64,000 bases of DNA, from assembly GCA_012845835.1 (NCBI GenBank), contig JABAKD010000017.1, positions 5,654,651 to 5,718,650 on the forward strand. Direction: 5' to 3'. A model generated the notes under the pieces. That model was given only the letters and a program-made list of their open reading frames with translations. It was not told the DNA's origin and made no database searches. Below, piece by piece: positions 1 to 11,194 of the stretch. Every line of letters begins with the position of its first letter. Position 1 is the first letter of the stretch. The stretch comes from Undaria pinnatifida. Lineage: Eukaryota; Sar; Phaeophyceae; Laminariales; Alariaceae. The position numbers were made by a program, and so were the translations under genes.

Positions 1-78
1 TAAAGTGCTATTGTCTGTTGGGCTCGTGTGAATGTTTCTCATCCATCATATTCCATCAATCTGCACATACGACCTCCA

Positions 79-515
79 AACCCTTGGCACACTCTGGGAC
101 AGATGACGATCTAGATAATCTACATCACCTAAGTCACCTACAGTAGATCCTATAGCTGCCGACCTGAGATGCTGTGCAGGATCTGTATATCTGGAGTTCA
201 TATCCAATCTCGGAAGCTTGTGCAAGATCTTGCAGATCGTACGGCACACACCCGGCAACATGAGCTATAACGTACGGATCTTTCTCAAACATCTAGATCA
301 TCAAGTGGGGATTCGGTGATCTGTCAAAAGTGTGGAACCCTTGACGAATAGGAAGGGTGGCGATCTAGATAATGTACAGTTGATGCTATCTCTGTCGTGA
401 TGGGACATGTTGTGCACGTTCTGTCCAGTGCAGATCGAACCCAGGAAACATTAGCTAGACCACTCGGATCATCCGGTTCTTTCCCGTTAACGTAATCTAT
501 AGATCGTGCAGATTC
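79..515. repeat. Diverged direct repeat, two units about 258 bp apart
   Basis: Blocks near 79-300 recur in the same order near 337-515: CCCTTG followed by GATCTAGATAATSTACA, then a TGYTGTGCA block, then AACATKAGCTA with CGGATC. Many substitutions separate the units, so the duplication is old. Both units are open on the minus strand and share the peptide YLDRH, but I see no recognisable domain or splice signals. Confidence 0.6.
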
Positions 516-685
516 TATTGGGACAAAGGATGTGTTTGCCTTGATGCACATCATGGCCGAGGATTTTTCTGTTTGACGTGTGAAGTCCTTTCCATCATGT
601 AGTTGTACGGTTTCTGCAATCATCTCTTAAAGAGCACATATCATATATTATTCCCCTTCTCACCCCTCCCCCCGCTTGGTGAAAA

Positions 686-800
686 CAATGCCTGCCTCTG
701 GTTGGTGAAAACCCGACATGCTGCGTCCCGGCATAGTAGGGATGCGAGGGTCTATGGTCATATGACTACGGCCATCCATGAATATCGAGCACCCCCCTTC
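686..800 (+). repeat. Dispersed repeat family D, copy 1
   Basis: A block with TGGTTGGTGAAAACCCGAC and GAGGGTCTATGGTC recurs near 1,205-1,390 and, reversed, near 17,235-17,420. It is unclassified; I saw no terminal repeats or protein domain. A run of alternating T and A follows at about 808-830. Confidence 0.6.
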
Positions 801-807
801 CCCCCTT

Positions 808-830
808 GAATATATATATATATATATAAT
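808..830. repeat. (TA)n microsatellite
   Basis: About eleven TA units directly after family D copy 1. Confidence 0.9.
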
Positions 831-1204
831 AGTTGGCCTCGTCAACACCGACGCTGTAAAACTTTATATGTGCATTGGGGTTGGCGTTGGTTGACAACGG
901 CGCTGAAAAACATGCCAAGCACTGCGTGAGTTAGACAACCAGGGTACCGTGTTTTTGTGTTTTTTGGCGGTCACCATGATGGCTATCGAGCTAGATGATA
1001 GTGTGCGGGGTGGCGAACCCTAATTCCGCACAATGGGAATGATCACATTACGTACTGAAAATATGGGAAGGCACCCACGAGGCAGTTACATAGCGATACC
1101 CACTGCTACGCCTTTGAAGTGGCCAAACCAGCAAACAAAATAGCTCATTGGCGCTGTCATTCAGAAGCAAGAAAGTAGGCACAGGGTTCCGAAGTACGTC
1201 TTAC

Positions 1205-1390
1205 GAGTGGTTCTTGGAAGGATGCAGTTCATCCTTCATGCGGCTCGCCTATCACCTCAAGACGCTTCGCGCTTGGTGCAAGCAATGTCTACCTGTGGTT
1301 GGTAAAACCCGACGAGCTCCGTCCCGGCATAATAAAGATGCGAGGGGTCTATGGTCGACCACGACGGCCATGCACAATACGAATACCCCC
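1205..1390 (+). repeat. Dispersed repeat family D, copy 2
   Basis: The longer form of the family seen at 686-800. It adds an upstream part shared with the 17.2-kb copy, containing GGATGCA, CTTCGCGCTTGGTGCAAG and TGGTTGGT. A C-run followed by CTTTTTCCC ends the copy. Possibly a non-autonomous element; the class is unknown. Confidence 0.6.
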
Positions 1391-1530
1391 CCCCCCCCTT
1401 TTTCCCTCCTTGTCGCCTTGTCAGAGGCCATGGTCGATGTGCCAGGCCACTCTGACTATCCCTGCCGCGGAGTGTGTCAGGAAACATGTGAACGCACTTT
1501 GAGATGCTTTTGTAGCGTGTCCATTCCTCT

Positions 1531-1597
1531 CCCCCTCCCTCCCTCCCTCCCTCCCTACCTCCCTCCCTCCCTCCCTCCCTCCCTCTCTCCCTCCACT
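1531..1597. repeat. (CCCT)n microsatellite
   Basis: About sixteen slightly imperfect CCCT/CCTC units. Long open frames on both strands here are artefacts of the repeat. Confidence 0.9.
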
Positions 1598-1714
1598 TGA
1601 AAATGACCAACACAAAACAACCACGCCGATCTCAAGGGCAACAACAATGACACCAACAACAACACCCGTTCTTGCCTATACGCCAATTTTTTATTGTCTA
1701 GATGCACCCCTCTC

Positions 1715-1983
<269 letters not shown>

Positions 1984-2034
1984 TTCTCCCAACTCAATGC
2001 GCCCCACCACCCCCTCACTCATCCTCTGTGGCAG

Positions 2035-2160
2035 GAAATCGTGGAAGGTGTTTCCGATGATACGGAAGTCTACTTCTGCGGGGGGGGAGGCATCAACATC
2101 ATGCTCAGGAAGGAGTGCAACAGGCGCAACATCAAGTACACGGGCAGCGCTGTACAGTAG
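2035..2160 (+). CDS. Terminal exon of a ferric reductase-like paralogue (partial gene)
   Basis: After a CTCTGTGGCAG acceptor the frame reads 41 codons and stops at TAG. The peptide carries [14 protein letters not shown] followed by a conserved Leu-Arg and a final TGSAVQ. It is the same length as the terminal exon of the large gene at 35,296-35,421, and 26 of 41 residues are identical. In the ferric reductase / NADPH oxidase superfamily the Cys-Gly motif near the C-terminus closes the NAD(P)H site. I found no upstream exons in the first 2 kb; they probably lie beyond the window edge, since introns in the homologue reach several kb. It could be an isolated duplicated exon, but intact frame, acceptor and stop favour a real gene end. 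Confidence 0.7.
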   Translation, partial: EIVEGVSDDTEVYFCGGGGINIMLRKECNRRNIKYTGSAVQ

Positions 2161-2335
2161 TCTGCTGCTGTTCAGTAGTGTGCTGCCGCTCAGTGGTGTA
2201 CTACTACTGCTCAGTAGTCTGCTGTTGTTCAGTAGTCTTCTGCCGTTTAATGGTCTGCCGACGTCCAGTAATCTACTGCCGTTCAGTAATCTACTGCTTT
2301 CCAGTAGTCTACTGCCGTTCAGTGGCATACTAGCC
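2145..2335 (+). repeat. 18-bp minisatellite starting at the paralogue stop codon
   Basis: About nine imperfect units close to TTCAGTAGTCTACTGCCG, most of them 18 bp. The first unit overlaps the end of the paralogue coding sequence (GTACAGTAG, which includes the stop), so the array seems to have grown out of the stop-codon region into the 3' untranslated region. Confidence 0.8.
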
Positions 2336-2394
2336 TATCTACTGGTGATGTATTATAGTCTACCGCGGGGGTGTGAGGAGAATTATCCTTCGTT

Positions 2395-2625
2395 TCTACA
2401 GGGTTTTTCGCGGGTGATGACCCGTCCCGCGGGTCGGGTCAGGTGGTTTCCGAAATCAAACTGTACGGGTGGGGTCGGCTCGGGTCGGGTTACATGGTGC
2501 TTGAAATATCACGGATCGGCTAGTGTCGGGTCTGCAGGTTTTACAGCTTCGCGGGTTAGGTCAGGCCGCCCTAAGTCGACCCAGCCGGCGCGCGGTGATC
2601 TGATCCTCAAAAACCCAGTTTTTTA
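2395..2625 (+). repeat. GGGTC-rich dispersed repeat, copy 1
   Basis: The block GACCCGTCCCGCGGGTCGG followed by TCAGGTGGTTTCCGA recurs at about 3,888-3,945. Both copies continue into short GGGTC repeats. Class unknown. Confidence 0.7.
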
Positions 2626-2639
2626 CGGATACATATGTT

Positions 2640-2905
2640 CATTAGTCTAGCTGTGCAGTGATTTTACACAGGCCGGTTCGATTGGTAGCACTGCTGTTGG
2701 TTCAGCAGTGCGGCAGTAGGTTCGCAGTAGGTTCAACACCACCACCATAGTTGCAGTAGTAATAGCTTCAGTAGCGCTACTGCTACAGGTTCAGCAGTAC
2801 TACTAATTAAGATTAATGTAGTTTCAGTAGTGCTACTACTGTGGGTTCAGTAGAATAGGTTCAATAGGTTCAATAGCCCTACTCCTATGGTTGAGTGGTA
2901 GTGGT
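2640..2905 (+). repeat. Degenerate GGTTCAGTAGTGCTACTACTG repeats
   Basis: Irregular copies of GGTTCAGYAGTGC and CTACTACTG/GTAGTAG words. The TTCAGTAGT word is shared with the minisatellite at 2,145-2,335, so this may be a scattered remnant of the same array. No coding signal. Confidence 0.55.
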
Positions 2906-3039
2906 GAAGGTTCCGGTAGATGTACTGTAGGAGGGGAAGGAAGGCACGATGCGTGTTACGAGCAGCTCCAGTGCCGTAGGTTCGGCGGGAAGAACGTTGT
3001 ATTTTCAAGGGTGTGCTTAGTGTGGTAAGCACTCTGATC

Positions 3040-3490
3040 ATACACGCGTATCTACCCGGGTATGGTCAACGGCCACCATGTTTGGTGCCGGAGTATCTAC
3101 GCGGGTATCTACCCCGGTATGACCAACATAGTCGGGTATCGGCACTCGGGTATTTATCGGGTTATGTCCTGCATCAACAGGTTATCTACGCGTGTATCTA
3201 CCCGGGTATGACCAGCATACCCCGGTGTGGAACGGTCAATACTCTTGATACACACGGGTATTTTCCCGGTGATAACCAGTATACGGGTTTGGTACTTGGG
3301 TATCTGCTCGGGCATGAACAATGTAGCCAGAATTGGTACCCGGGTATCTACCCGAGTATGACCAACACTGCCGGGATTTGGCACACGGAGATGTACTCTG
3401 GTATGCGCATAGAACCAGGTTTTGGTTCCCGGCTATCTACTCGGGTACACCCAACGTACCCAGGGCTGGTACGCGGGTACCCCAGATTAT
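3040..3490 (+). repeat. About 45-bp minisatellite, nine degenerate units
   Basis: The word TACCCGGGTATGACCAAC and variants start near 3,056, 3,110, 3,155, 3,200, 3,265, 3,306, 3,351, 3,395 and 3,440. Most steps are 44-45 bp; 54, 65 and 41 also occur. A 171-codon plus-strand frame spans it with a YLPGY-type period, but the units shift frame, so I read it as non-coding. Confidence 0.8.
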
Positions 3491-3879
3491 TCATACCCTA
3501 TTTGGCGGTTTGGTTTCCTTCTATATGACATTTTTTCGTTTTTTTTGGTTGTTGCTGAAAACGCCTATGAGGTGTATATAACGCCTCAGTGAGGCAGACA
3601 AACCTCACTGCCTGGATCAAGCCTCCACAGGCGCTGTAGCCCCCCAGTCGTGTTAATGACGGGGTGTGCTAACGGCATAAATGATTGCTGGTGAAAGTGT
3701 TAACAAGAACTCGGTTAGTTATCAGGTGGTGCGAAAATACACGAGGGTGTGGCAGACGAGGATGCGCGATACGAGGGCGCGAGCTAAGTGTATAGAGGAA
3801 TGGTTAAGGGCGGTACCGGTAAAGTTCTGCTGTAGCTAGTCTAGGGGGGACACGTTTACCAGGCACATCGTACCCTGAT

Positions 3880-4030
3880 ATGTTTTTTGGCGAGGGTTTC
3901 CACGGGTCACGACCCGTCCCGTGGGTCGGGCCAGGTGGTTTCCGACATCTCGCAGGGCAGGTCGTGTTGGGTCAGGAGGTGTCCAAAATCCAACCGGTCG
4001 GGACGGGTCGGGTCAGGAGGTCTGCATAGC
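3880..4030 (+). repeat. GGGTC-rich dispersed repeat, copy 2
   Basis: Second copy of the block at 2,395; it leads directly into the pentanucleotide array that follows. Confidence 0.7.
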
Positions 4031-4035
4031 TCACA

Positions 4036-4140
4036 GTTCGGGTCGGGTCGGGTCGGGTCGGGTCGGGTCGGGTCGGGTCGGGTCGGGTCGGGTCGAGTCG
4101 GGTCGGGTCGAGTCGGGTCTGGTCGGGTCGGGTCGGGTCG
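4036..4140. repeat. (GGGTC)n pentanucleotide array
   Basis: About twenty GGGTC units with a few single-base changes. Four or more GGG runs separated by TC fit the classical G-quadruplex pattern. Long Gly-Ser-Arg-Val frames on the plus strand and Asp-Pro-Thr-Arg frames on the minus strand are translations of the repeat. Confidence 0.95.
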
Positions 4141-4345
4141 GCGGGTGGCAGTCTGGCCAGAAGCTATCCGACCCGTGGAAACCCTAGTTTGCTTTTTGTT
4201 TTCTTCAAAAAAATACCCACCATTGCCGCCACGTATTGGACCCGGAAAGTTCTGTTCATAAGGACTGATGGTCTTCGAGGAGAGGGTGCATGGTATGTAT
4301 GGCCGCAGTAGTGTACCAGGCCATATCTCCTCGGGCCCCTGCAAT

Positions 4346-4420
4346 GCCGGGACGCTTAACGTCGGGACAACTCCGGGACGGATCACGTCGGGACAATGCC
4401 GGGACGGATCACGTCGGGAT
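4346..4420 (+). repeat. Short tandem repeat, about 27-bp unit
   Basis: Three units of CCGGGACGGATCACGTCGGGA type with small differences. Confidence 0.75.
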
Positions 4421-4439
4421 TTGATCGACATGGAAGACA

Positions 4440-5085
4440 GTTCATGTACCGAGCCCGAAGCGCCTTGAGGTTGTCGTCGAGTCGCATGAAGGGCGAGCTA
4501 TACCGGGGGTGGGGAGGTTGTCTGTGTCTTCTTTGTTACATGGTAATCTTGAAAAAACGTTTTTGTTCGCATAATACTGCCGATCGTTGTAGTTTTGGCG
4601 GGGAGATTTACCTGTTAAGACGTATTATATACCATCGTATTGTTTTGGACTTGTTGAAGAAGAGAAGAATAGTTTTCACGGTCTTCTCTTCTATTCTTGA
4701 GTTTCCTTCTTAGTTTCTTTTTGGAAAAGACGTTTTTTGGAAAAGGTGCTGGGGTGGGGTAGATACATACCTCGCCTACTGTTTGGCTGGTTTTTGCCTC
4801 CCCACGGCTTGTTTGACTTCTTGCCGTCGAGACAACAAGTCTTCATTCTTCCCTAGGCTGTATGAGCAATATTGTTGTTGTTGCTATTGTTCATAGTATG
4901 ACTAAAACGGTGAACGACGAAATGTCCGTTATTTTTCGCTTTTTCCGTGTTTTTCATTTTTTTGGGGGGGATGTTTATGAGAAGCCGAGATGCCGAAGGT
5001 CTTGCTCCACATTATCGGAAGACAAACACCGTGATAGCAATGCCGTGTGCATGTCATGTATGCTAGTAGTCTTTACACATGCCGA
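4440..5085. other. No feature recognised
   Basis: T-rich sequence with many TTTTT runs and two small plus-strand frames without domains. Nothing supportable. Confidence 0.6.
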
Positions 5086-5259
5086 GTAAATGTGTACGCG
5101 CGCCCAGTGTTTCATTTTTCACTTGCGTTCTTGGGTATGCAAAACCCGTGTGCATGTGCATGGTTCATATCCTGTGCGTTTTCATTTTTTACATTGGGTG
5201 TGTTGTTTTCGTTGTACGTTGGGGATTTATACACATGCGTCAGGTGATCGCATGGGACA

Positions 5260-5625
5260 TTTATGTGTGTGGGTCTATAATACCCGTGGTATATACCCTT
5301 TCGCAGGGTGTACTATATACCCGTGCGTCAAATTTAGTACACACCCGTACGTTGGGTATATTGTACCTTTGCAACGGGTTCATTTCTGCGCGTTGGGTAC
5401 ACCATATCTATATTGTACCCGCCTGTTAGATGGCTGTCAGTTGGGTATATGATACCGGTGCATGGGGTTTGCATCTGCACCTTGAGGGCATGTTGTATCC
5501 GTGCAAGGGTATGGGGCTGTGCGTTGAATATAACCCGTGCGTAAGAGTGTTTTGTGTGTGGCGGGTATACGGTGCCCGTGCACGGGATTATATTTCTATG
5601 CGTGTGTTGGCGTGGTGATGTTGAC
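5260..5625 (+). repeat. Degenerate GT-rich minisatellite, about 40-45 bp unit
   Basis: Recurring words TATACCCGTGCGT, GGGTATATTGTACC and CGTTGGGTA, spaced about 40-45 bp. The similar word CGTGTGCATGTGCATG appears just upstream near 5,148. Units are strongly diverged. Confidence 0.6.
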
Positions 5626-5629
5626 CCTC

Positions 5630-6515
5630 GGTGTTTGTATTTAGCGTATAAAGTAAAAGGACACGATTCTATACGTTGGAAGGAAGGACACGACTCTATA
5701 CGTTGGAACGACGTCACAATACTACGCCCCCTGGAACTGATTGTGTGTGTTTTGGTGTACGTGTGTCATGCGCTTACTCAAAAACTGTCCCCCTTTTTAG
5801 AAGTATAGATTAAGTAAACGTTTTGCATTTTGGATCGTACGTTTCTACGGTGAGCTCATTTTCGTGTTGATGTATAGGGGTCTCTTCTTGCTATTCACTG
5901 GGGGCTGGTGTTTGATCTGGACATTTGTCGAAACAAAACCACAACAATAGCACGATGACCGTCTCAATCGCCGATACGGACGGCTCACGTTGTCGCTGCC
6001 GCAGGAACTGAAGGACACGCCAGCTAGCGCTGGATTCCGAAGACAATTTGAATTGAATTGACACACGACGCGTATGAAAATACGTGGAAGTGTGTTGGGC
6101 TTAGGCTATATTTTTTCCAATCCGTCGGAGGATAATGTCACTAAAAATAATACTCCGGAGTATAAAATGATAATCTCATGAGATGGAGAAGGGTGGATAT
6201 TTGTAGTTCTCTTCACAACCTCTGCTGTGTGTTGGTGGACAACAGAAACGAAGAGAGATCGACCGCGTTCTTAGGTATATTTCTTTTTGAGAGAATCCGG
6301 TCGTCGTGCGGGAGATACACGGAGATTAGGGTGAGCAAGAGCCCCTACGTTTCGGACGCTGCAGTACGCTCCATGCTCGCCTTGCTCTCAATAATTATGC
6401 TTGGGCCAATTCATGGCAGCTCGTGCGTCTCTCGGCATACCATGTGCGTTTGACGTGCACGCCAACTACTGACGACGCTTATGTACGGCGAGGGCGATAT
6501 AGCACTTTGCCCTTT
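5630..6515. other. No feature recognised
   Basis: Two near-identical words (GACACGAYTCTATACGTTGGAA) lie about 30 bp apart near 5,661 and 5,690. Otherwise I see no repeat family, RNA gene or coding exon. Confidence 0.5.
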
Positions 6516-6984
6516 GTTTCGTTACGGGACAGCGGGTCGCTTGGTTCGTGGGGGCGTGTCATCGCCGGTAGCAGTGTGCGCAGCGTTCCGACCCTGATGA
6601 ACCCACCTAGCCCAAACTCTGTGAAGGTTTCCTGGAACTGGTAGATACGGCGTCATACGCAGCCAGCATGTCGGCCTATGGAAGCATCGGGGCCAGATCC
6701 CCCTCTGCGCCTGACCCCATTGCCGCCAAGATTCGGGGACAATGTCCGTCATTGACTCCTGCTTAACCCGCCGTGTATCTCGGATCTTTCGCGACCTTAT
6801 TCTTAGCTGAGCATTGATGCTCGATTCCGGTAGCCCCCTCCTTACGTTGTCCCCTGACGGGCCTGTGAGGTCCGGTAGAACCTCCAGCAGGACCCGTAAG
6901 CTTCTCCCAATGGGAGCAGACATCCGGTTTCTCTCGACGGCAGCACTATGGCGTACTTGGGCCTGCCTGTCAAGGTTAAGAGTC

Positions 6985-7260
6985 AGACGCGTACTGCGAT
7001 CGCGGAGCACAATTTTTTTCTGAGGTTCCTCAATTTAGGGGCCTAAGACATGTGCTTCTTGACCCGAAAAACTGTTTTTTCGAAAATAAAGTCAATGTGC
7101 TTTCACGCGGATGAAAACTCCTATGGTCAATAGGTACACAACGAGAATCATGAAAACAAAATATACGGGCTATTTCCGACGATTTTGCGTTAAAGAGCCC
7201 CGTCATTCAGAAACGATCCCAGAAGAATAGAGTGTTAACTCTATCGTAGCATGCGTCGTC
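6985..7260 (+). mobile_element. MITE family 2, copy inside the RT relic
   Basis: The left end TACTGCGATCGCGGAGCACA matches the left end of the copy at 55,950 base for base over much of 40 bp, including CTGAGGTTCC. The right end CTCTATCGTAGCATGCG is its inverted counterpart. The internal block CCGACGATTTTGCGTTAAAG then AGCCCCGTCATTCAGAAA is shared with the 55,950 copy. It splits the RT relic between the EGCPDSQ and DRQAQV segments, so it is younger than that element. Confidence 0.75.
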
Positions 7261-7342
7261 TGCTGACTATCCGGGCACCCTTCCTGCCAAACGCCTGTGC
7301 CTCTCGGCCGCTGCCGATTGCTCGACGATCTCCTCCTACCGG

Positions 7343-7605
7343 CCAGAGCCCACGGTAGGGGGATTACGCTGTTTTGAAGCTTATTTTTGCAGTGGCTCGA
7401 GGTCACTCGCGCGGGGGACCCCCCTGTTCCTTGCGGTCATGGACTTTTTTTCCTTTCGTGCTGTTTTGACCTTTCGATGTCAATCCTTGGTGGGATTGTG
7501 AGCTGCATTGCGTCAAACTTGACCCACCAAACGTGTTTTGATCAGTGAGGTACAGAGTCAATCGTGCAGTGGCTCAGACCAGGTAGGGAATAAGGGAAGG
7601 TACTC
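7343..7605 (-). mobile_element. MITE family 1, reversed copy inside the RT relic
   Basis: It begins near CCACGGTAGGGGGA and carries both hallmark blocks in reverse: GTGGCTCGAGGTCACTCGCGC near 7,390 and GTGAGGTACAGAGTCA near 7,545. It separates RT-relic segments that should be adjacent. Family 1 is non-autonomous, with no coding capacity. Confidence 0.75.
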
Positions 7606-9129
7606 CTTACGGCAGCCTTGCTCTACTCCGACCGTGCCTCGTTGTTTTTCCTTCTACACTCTTTTGGGGGCAGCCCCCGGGTCCAGAGCCCTTTCGAGGA
7701 AGGTAATTCTCTACCTGTGGGATTCGACGGCGATGAGGGACGCTGCTTGTCTATCCGGCATATTAGCGAGCCAGTATGCAAGGTGGCCCGCGGCTCCATC
7801 CCTCACTGCTTCCGTTGCTCGCTCCCGCACGTGTTCTTCCGTGCCGATCCGGACACCCACCACCGTCACTCCTCCTTCGTCGGCGATGCGGGCGTCAACG
7901 CTTTCCAGGAGCGAAATTTTCTCCGTCGTCGGGGCATGCCCTTACGGTGGTGGTGCCACCGTCTTGGCAGGGTTGACCGCAATGGCGATGCCATCTAGCT
8001 CTCGCCGGAAGAAGACCAATGCCCTAATCGTGTTGGTCTTGATCCCTATACGACCGAGAGAGACATCATCCATGTATGCGAAGACTTCCATTCCTTGTCC
8101 CTCAATTCTCTGCCGGAATCGCCTCAGCCCCGGCCGCAACGCCCGACGCAACGTTGCCGGCCCCATGGGGTGCCCTTGTCGGACACCGCTAGCTCGCTAA
8201 AGCAAGCGATCGTTCTGGTTTCCCCCAAGTCCATCCGGAAAAACACGTCGGTGGTTGTTGTGCCGTATCCCCTGCCCAATAACGCCGTGAGTGCTGGAAC
8301 GCAGTTTTCCACCTCTTGTAGCAACGCCCGTCCCTTTTGACGGTGTTGAACGCGCTGGGGTAATATGTGAGAATAAGCTAGATGCCCGTCTCGTACAACG
8401 TTTTGCCGTCAACCCCACATGCTCGATTCCGTCAAGTAAGGCGACCCCAAATCGCCCCACATCTTGGTTTACCTCCTCCAAGCGCGGCCGCCATGATTGC
8501 ATAGCCCTTACACTGATGGATCTCCTCGATGTCATGCTCACAAAAACCTCGCAGTGTTTTCCCTCAACACCGCGAGGCTAGACTGTAACAAGAGCGCCAG
8601 AACTCTGGCGGACGCGTTCAACTCGTCGATGTTTCTCCGCCAGTACGCCGCCATACCCCCCCTCGCGATTTTGGTGTGGACGATGGATTGCAGGTGAGAA
8701 AGTCGTCCACCGGGGCTTCCTGGGCCCAAGAGGGCGCTGCGAGAACTGAGGACGTCGAAGAGCACCTCGCAGGCGTACGCATAGTCAGATTTTCACGAGG
8801 AGCATTTTCATCTTCCACGTCAGTGTCGCCCGCCAGCAGTGTAGCCGTCGTGGACACGGTGGCGTGGTCGTCGGTGGGGAAGTGTGGCCACAGGTTTTTG
8901 CTACGTCTGCTTGTGCCCCACTGATCGCAGCTCTCCCATAAAGTTGCGCGCTGTCACTTTGACTTCTCCCTCGTGGTGACACGCCGACGGCGCTCGTTCA
9001 AGCCTCACCTCCTCCGAAGCTTCCTGGACGGCATCCCGTTGTCTCAAGTCCCCTCTCTTGGTGTGCGCGATCAGCCACGGAAGCATGAGCATCATGTCTC
9101 CGCCCTAAACCAACTCGAACCTCTGTCGC

Positions 9130-10585
9130 GTCTTGATCCGGCCGGTCGGTGAGTGGAGCAGGGGTGGTATGAGGTACCATGACTTAATCGCTCCCAGGAG
9201 CGATTGGCGTCACGAGTCAGGTCTGAACCGGTGATTTTCTATATTGTTGTCGTAAATGACAATCATACGAAATCTCAGGTGCGCGTATGCCCCTGATAAC
9301 TACCGCCGCACTTTTTTTCCGGTTGAAAAACGCTGCCCTAGGTCATTCAAGGAAACGGCACCGAGGGGTTGCCCTATGCTCAAGCTTTTCTGGTCCCGTC
9401 TGAATCTAAAACCCCGGATTGCCTAGGTCCTCGTCGTCTATGGTCCCCCCTCTCCTCTTCGCGGACTATTGCTTACCGCCGTCTCCTCTTGAACCGCTGC
9501 ATCCCGTGTGTCCCGAAATAGATTTTCAGGATCCGCTGTCGACTGCTGCGCAGCGGAGTGGTGCGGGTGCTGCGTCTACCGCAAAGGGTTTGACCTCACA
9601 ACGACCGTGGACATGTGGTGCTCGTGCCCACATGGGAAACGTACCGCCCGGTGCCCGAGCTGAAGCGTTGCTCCGCGAACGCCGCACGCCACACTTTCTG
9701 TAGCGTCGACACGGAAGGCAGGGCGCGCGTTCCGTCCCTGTTCTCCTCCCAGGGGTCGTGGGATATCTCCCCGCTGGAGTCACGGACATTACTATCCTAA
9801 GTCCGCTGTCGTCCGTTGCTACTCACTTCCGTAGTGCGATCCTGATCCTTCTCTTCCCTTTTGACCACCAGTTTGCCTCCCTCTGGCTATTACTTGTCCC
9901 CAAGCCTTCTTATACCACCCCTCGGTTCCGTCCTTAAACACCCCCCGCCCCTCCAGCCCTGTCCACCCTCCCTGGTCTCCCAGCCCGCCTGGCTCTCTCT
10001 GCTCCCCCCGACGTCCCCGCTCCCCCCGCTCCCCCTTTTATCTCCACTTCCTTCGCCCCCCCCGCCTCACTCGCTTCCCCCGCTCCCGCCACCCCGGGTC
10101 CCTCTGCTCCCCTCACTGTTCCTGCTCGTCACGCCCCCTCCGCCCCCCTCGTCCCCCCCCCCGGCATGCCGACGAACATTGCCGATATCGCCTCTCGCCT
10201 CCCCCCCCCTGTTCTCGCAGGTCCCCGCTCCCCTCGCTCCCTCTGTTCACCTCTGCCCCTCCTGGCCTGCTGACGAAAGGGGCACACTAACACAATACCT
10301 GATGCTTTGCCGTGGGCCCTTCTCCCTGAAGTGGCTGCTCGTGACCCCCTCTTAGACCCTCTCGACGGGCTCTGGCTACTCCTTGCGATCGGTGCCCCCC
10401 CCCCCTCCGTTGCTTGGAGCTGTCGGCCCGGGTGTTGCCGACGCGGCCTCGGGCCTTGTCCGTGCCGTTCAGGGCTTTTCTCCTGACGTGAAATATCTGC
10501 TTCCCTCGTTCTGGTGGTTCTCTGTGGTACCAGGAGCTTCCCGTTCTTTCTGAAGATGCCCTCTAATCATGGATCACTGTCCCGC
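9130..10585. other. Eroded, Pro-rich coding-like sequence
   Basis: A C-rich stretch with a 164-codon plus-strand frame (9,861..10,355) dominated by Pro, Ser and Leu. Other frames hold pieces such as LPEVAARDPLLDPLDGLW around 10,320, which look like former coding sequence broken by frameshifts. I recognise no domain. It may be the gag-like or ORF1 part of a neighbouring retroelement; the Pro-rich frame alone is not enough to call a gene. Confidence 0.4.
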
Positions 10586-10588
10586 GCC

Positions 10589-10828
10589 GGACTGATTCTA
10601 CAATGGTTCTCCTAAAAACCAGCGATTTTTAATAACGAACGTTTCATGACTGCACCACACGAGGAAGGATAGTTTGAAAGCAATACACATAATTTTCTTT
10701 GCGAAGGACGATCGAACGATGACATCGGGGCGGCAAGGGCACCGCATTTCACGAGATACGACCGGAGCTGGATTCAACAGCTTCAATTTCGTGGAAGAAA
10801 AGTTGAGAGGGCTACCGTAAAACGACTC
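10589..10828 (-). mobile_element. MITE family 3, copy 1
   Basis: Ends are GGACTGATTCTACAATGG on the left and GGCTACCGTAAAACGACTC on the right. Internal blocks AACGAACGTTTCATG and GACGATCGAACGATGACATC match copies near 46.4, 48.4, 51.9 and 58.3 kb. Length is about 240 bp, without coding capacity. Confidence 0.85.
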
Positions 10829-11194
10829 GCTGGCTCTGTTCTTGTCGGCGAGGGCCGCCTCTACTGCAAAGAAAAGGGACTGGATGCCTTCCTCCAGCGC
10901 GTTTCGAACCCCGAGGGTTTGTCTTTCTAGGAGCTCCTTACACTCCGCGCCGCAACCCGCCATGTATTCTTGGACGTGGGGTCCACCGTAGAGCCTCCAA
11001 TTTGCTAACCGAGGCAGGATAACCTGTGATCGGATCGCGAGCGCGACGAACAGCGCGCAGACATGGCCGACAGCCACTTCCCATTCCCTCGAACGAAGAA
11101 ACTCGAGGTAGGCTGCTCGAGGGGGGCCAGGAATGTCCTTGGACAGGTTGGGCTCCCTCCGTCGGCACCTACCACGAGCTGGAACGAGCTGCAA
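10829..11194 (-). CDS. Hypothetical coding segment ending in a MITE
   Basis: The minus-strand frame reads about 120 codons before it runs into the family 3 MITE. The segment is Ala/Leu/Glu-rich, with AAYLEFLRSREWEVAVGH, a hydrophobic ALFVALAIRSQVILP stretch and GVRNALEEGIQSLFFAVEAA. It looks like real protein, but I recognise no family. The last codons before the MITE read SESFY, then the MITE terminus supplies GTAGCC, a possible splice donor. The matching MITE end at 10,589 supplies CATTGTAG, a possible acceptor. Upstream exons are not resolved. It could equally be a fragment of a dead transposable element, given its surroundings. Confidence 0.4.

Larger units (their letters stand above)
6520..9130 (-). 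pseudogene. Broken non-LTR-type reverse transcriptase element
   Basis: Reading the minus strand from about 9,130 down, pieces in shifting frames follow the order of one reverse transcriptase polyprotein. There is an N-terminal part (8,340-9,130), then VFFRMDLGETRTI, then GVRQGHPMGPATLRRALRPG (QGxP motif), then FAYMDDVSLG (catalytic YxDD, about 8,065), then a downstream domain with EGGVTVVGVRIGTEEH and ANMPDRQAA. After two inserted elements come WQEGCPDSQ (about 7,270) and DLTGPSGDNVRRGLPESS (about 6,830). Frameshifts (for example between TRTIAC and GVRQGHP) and in-frame stops (TAA just after KTVAPPP, about 7,942) make it dead. The downstream blocks resemble RT elements I associate with stramenopile genomes; that is recollection, not a search result. 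The exact clade is uncertain. Confidence 0.8.
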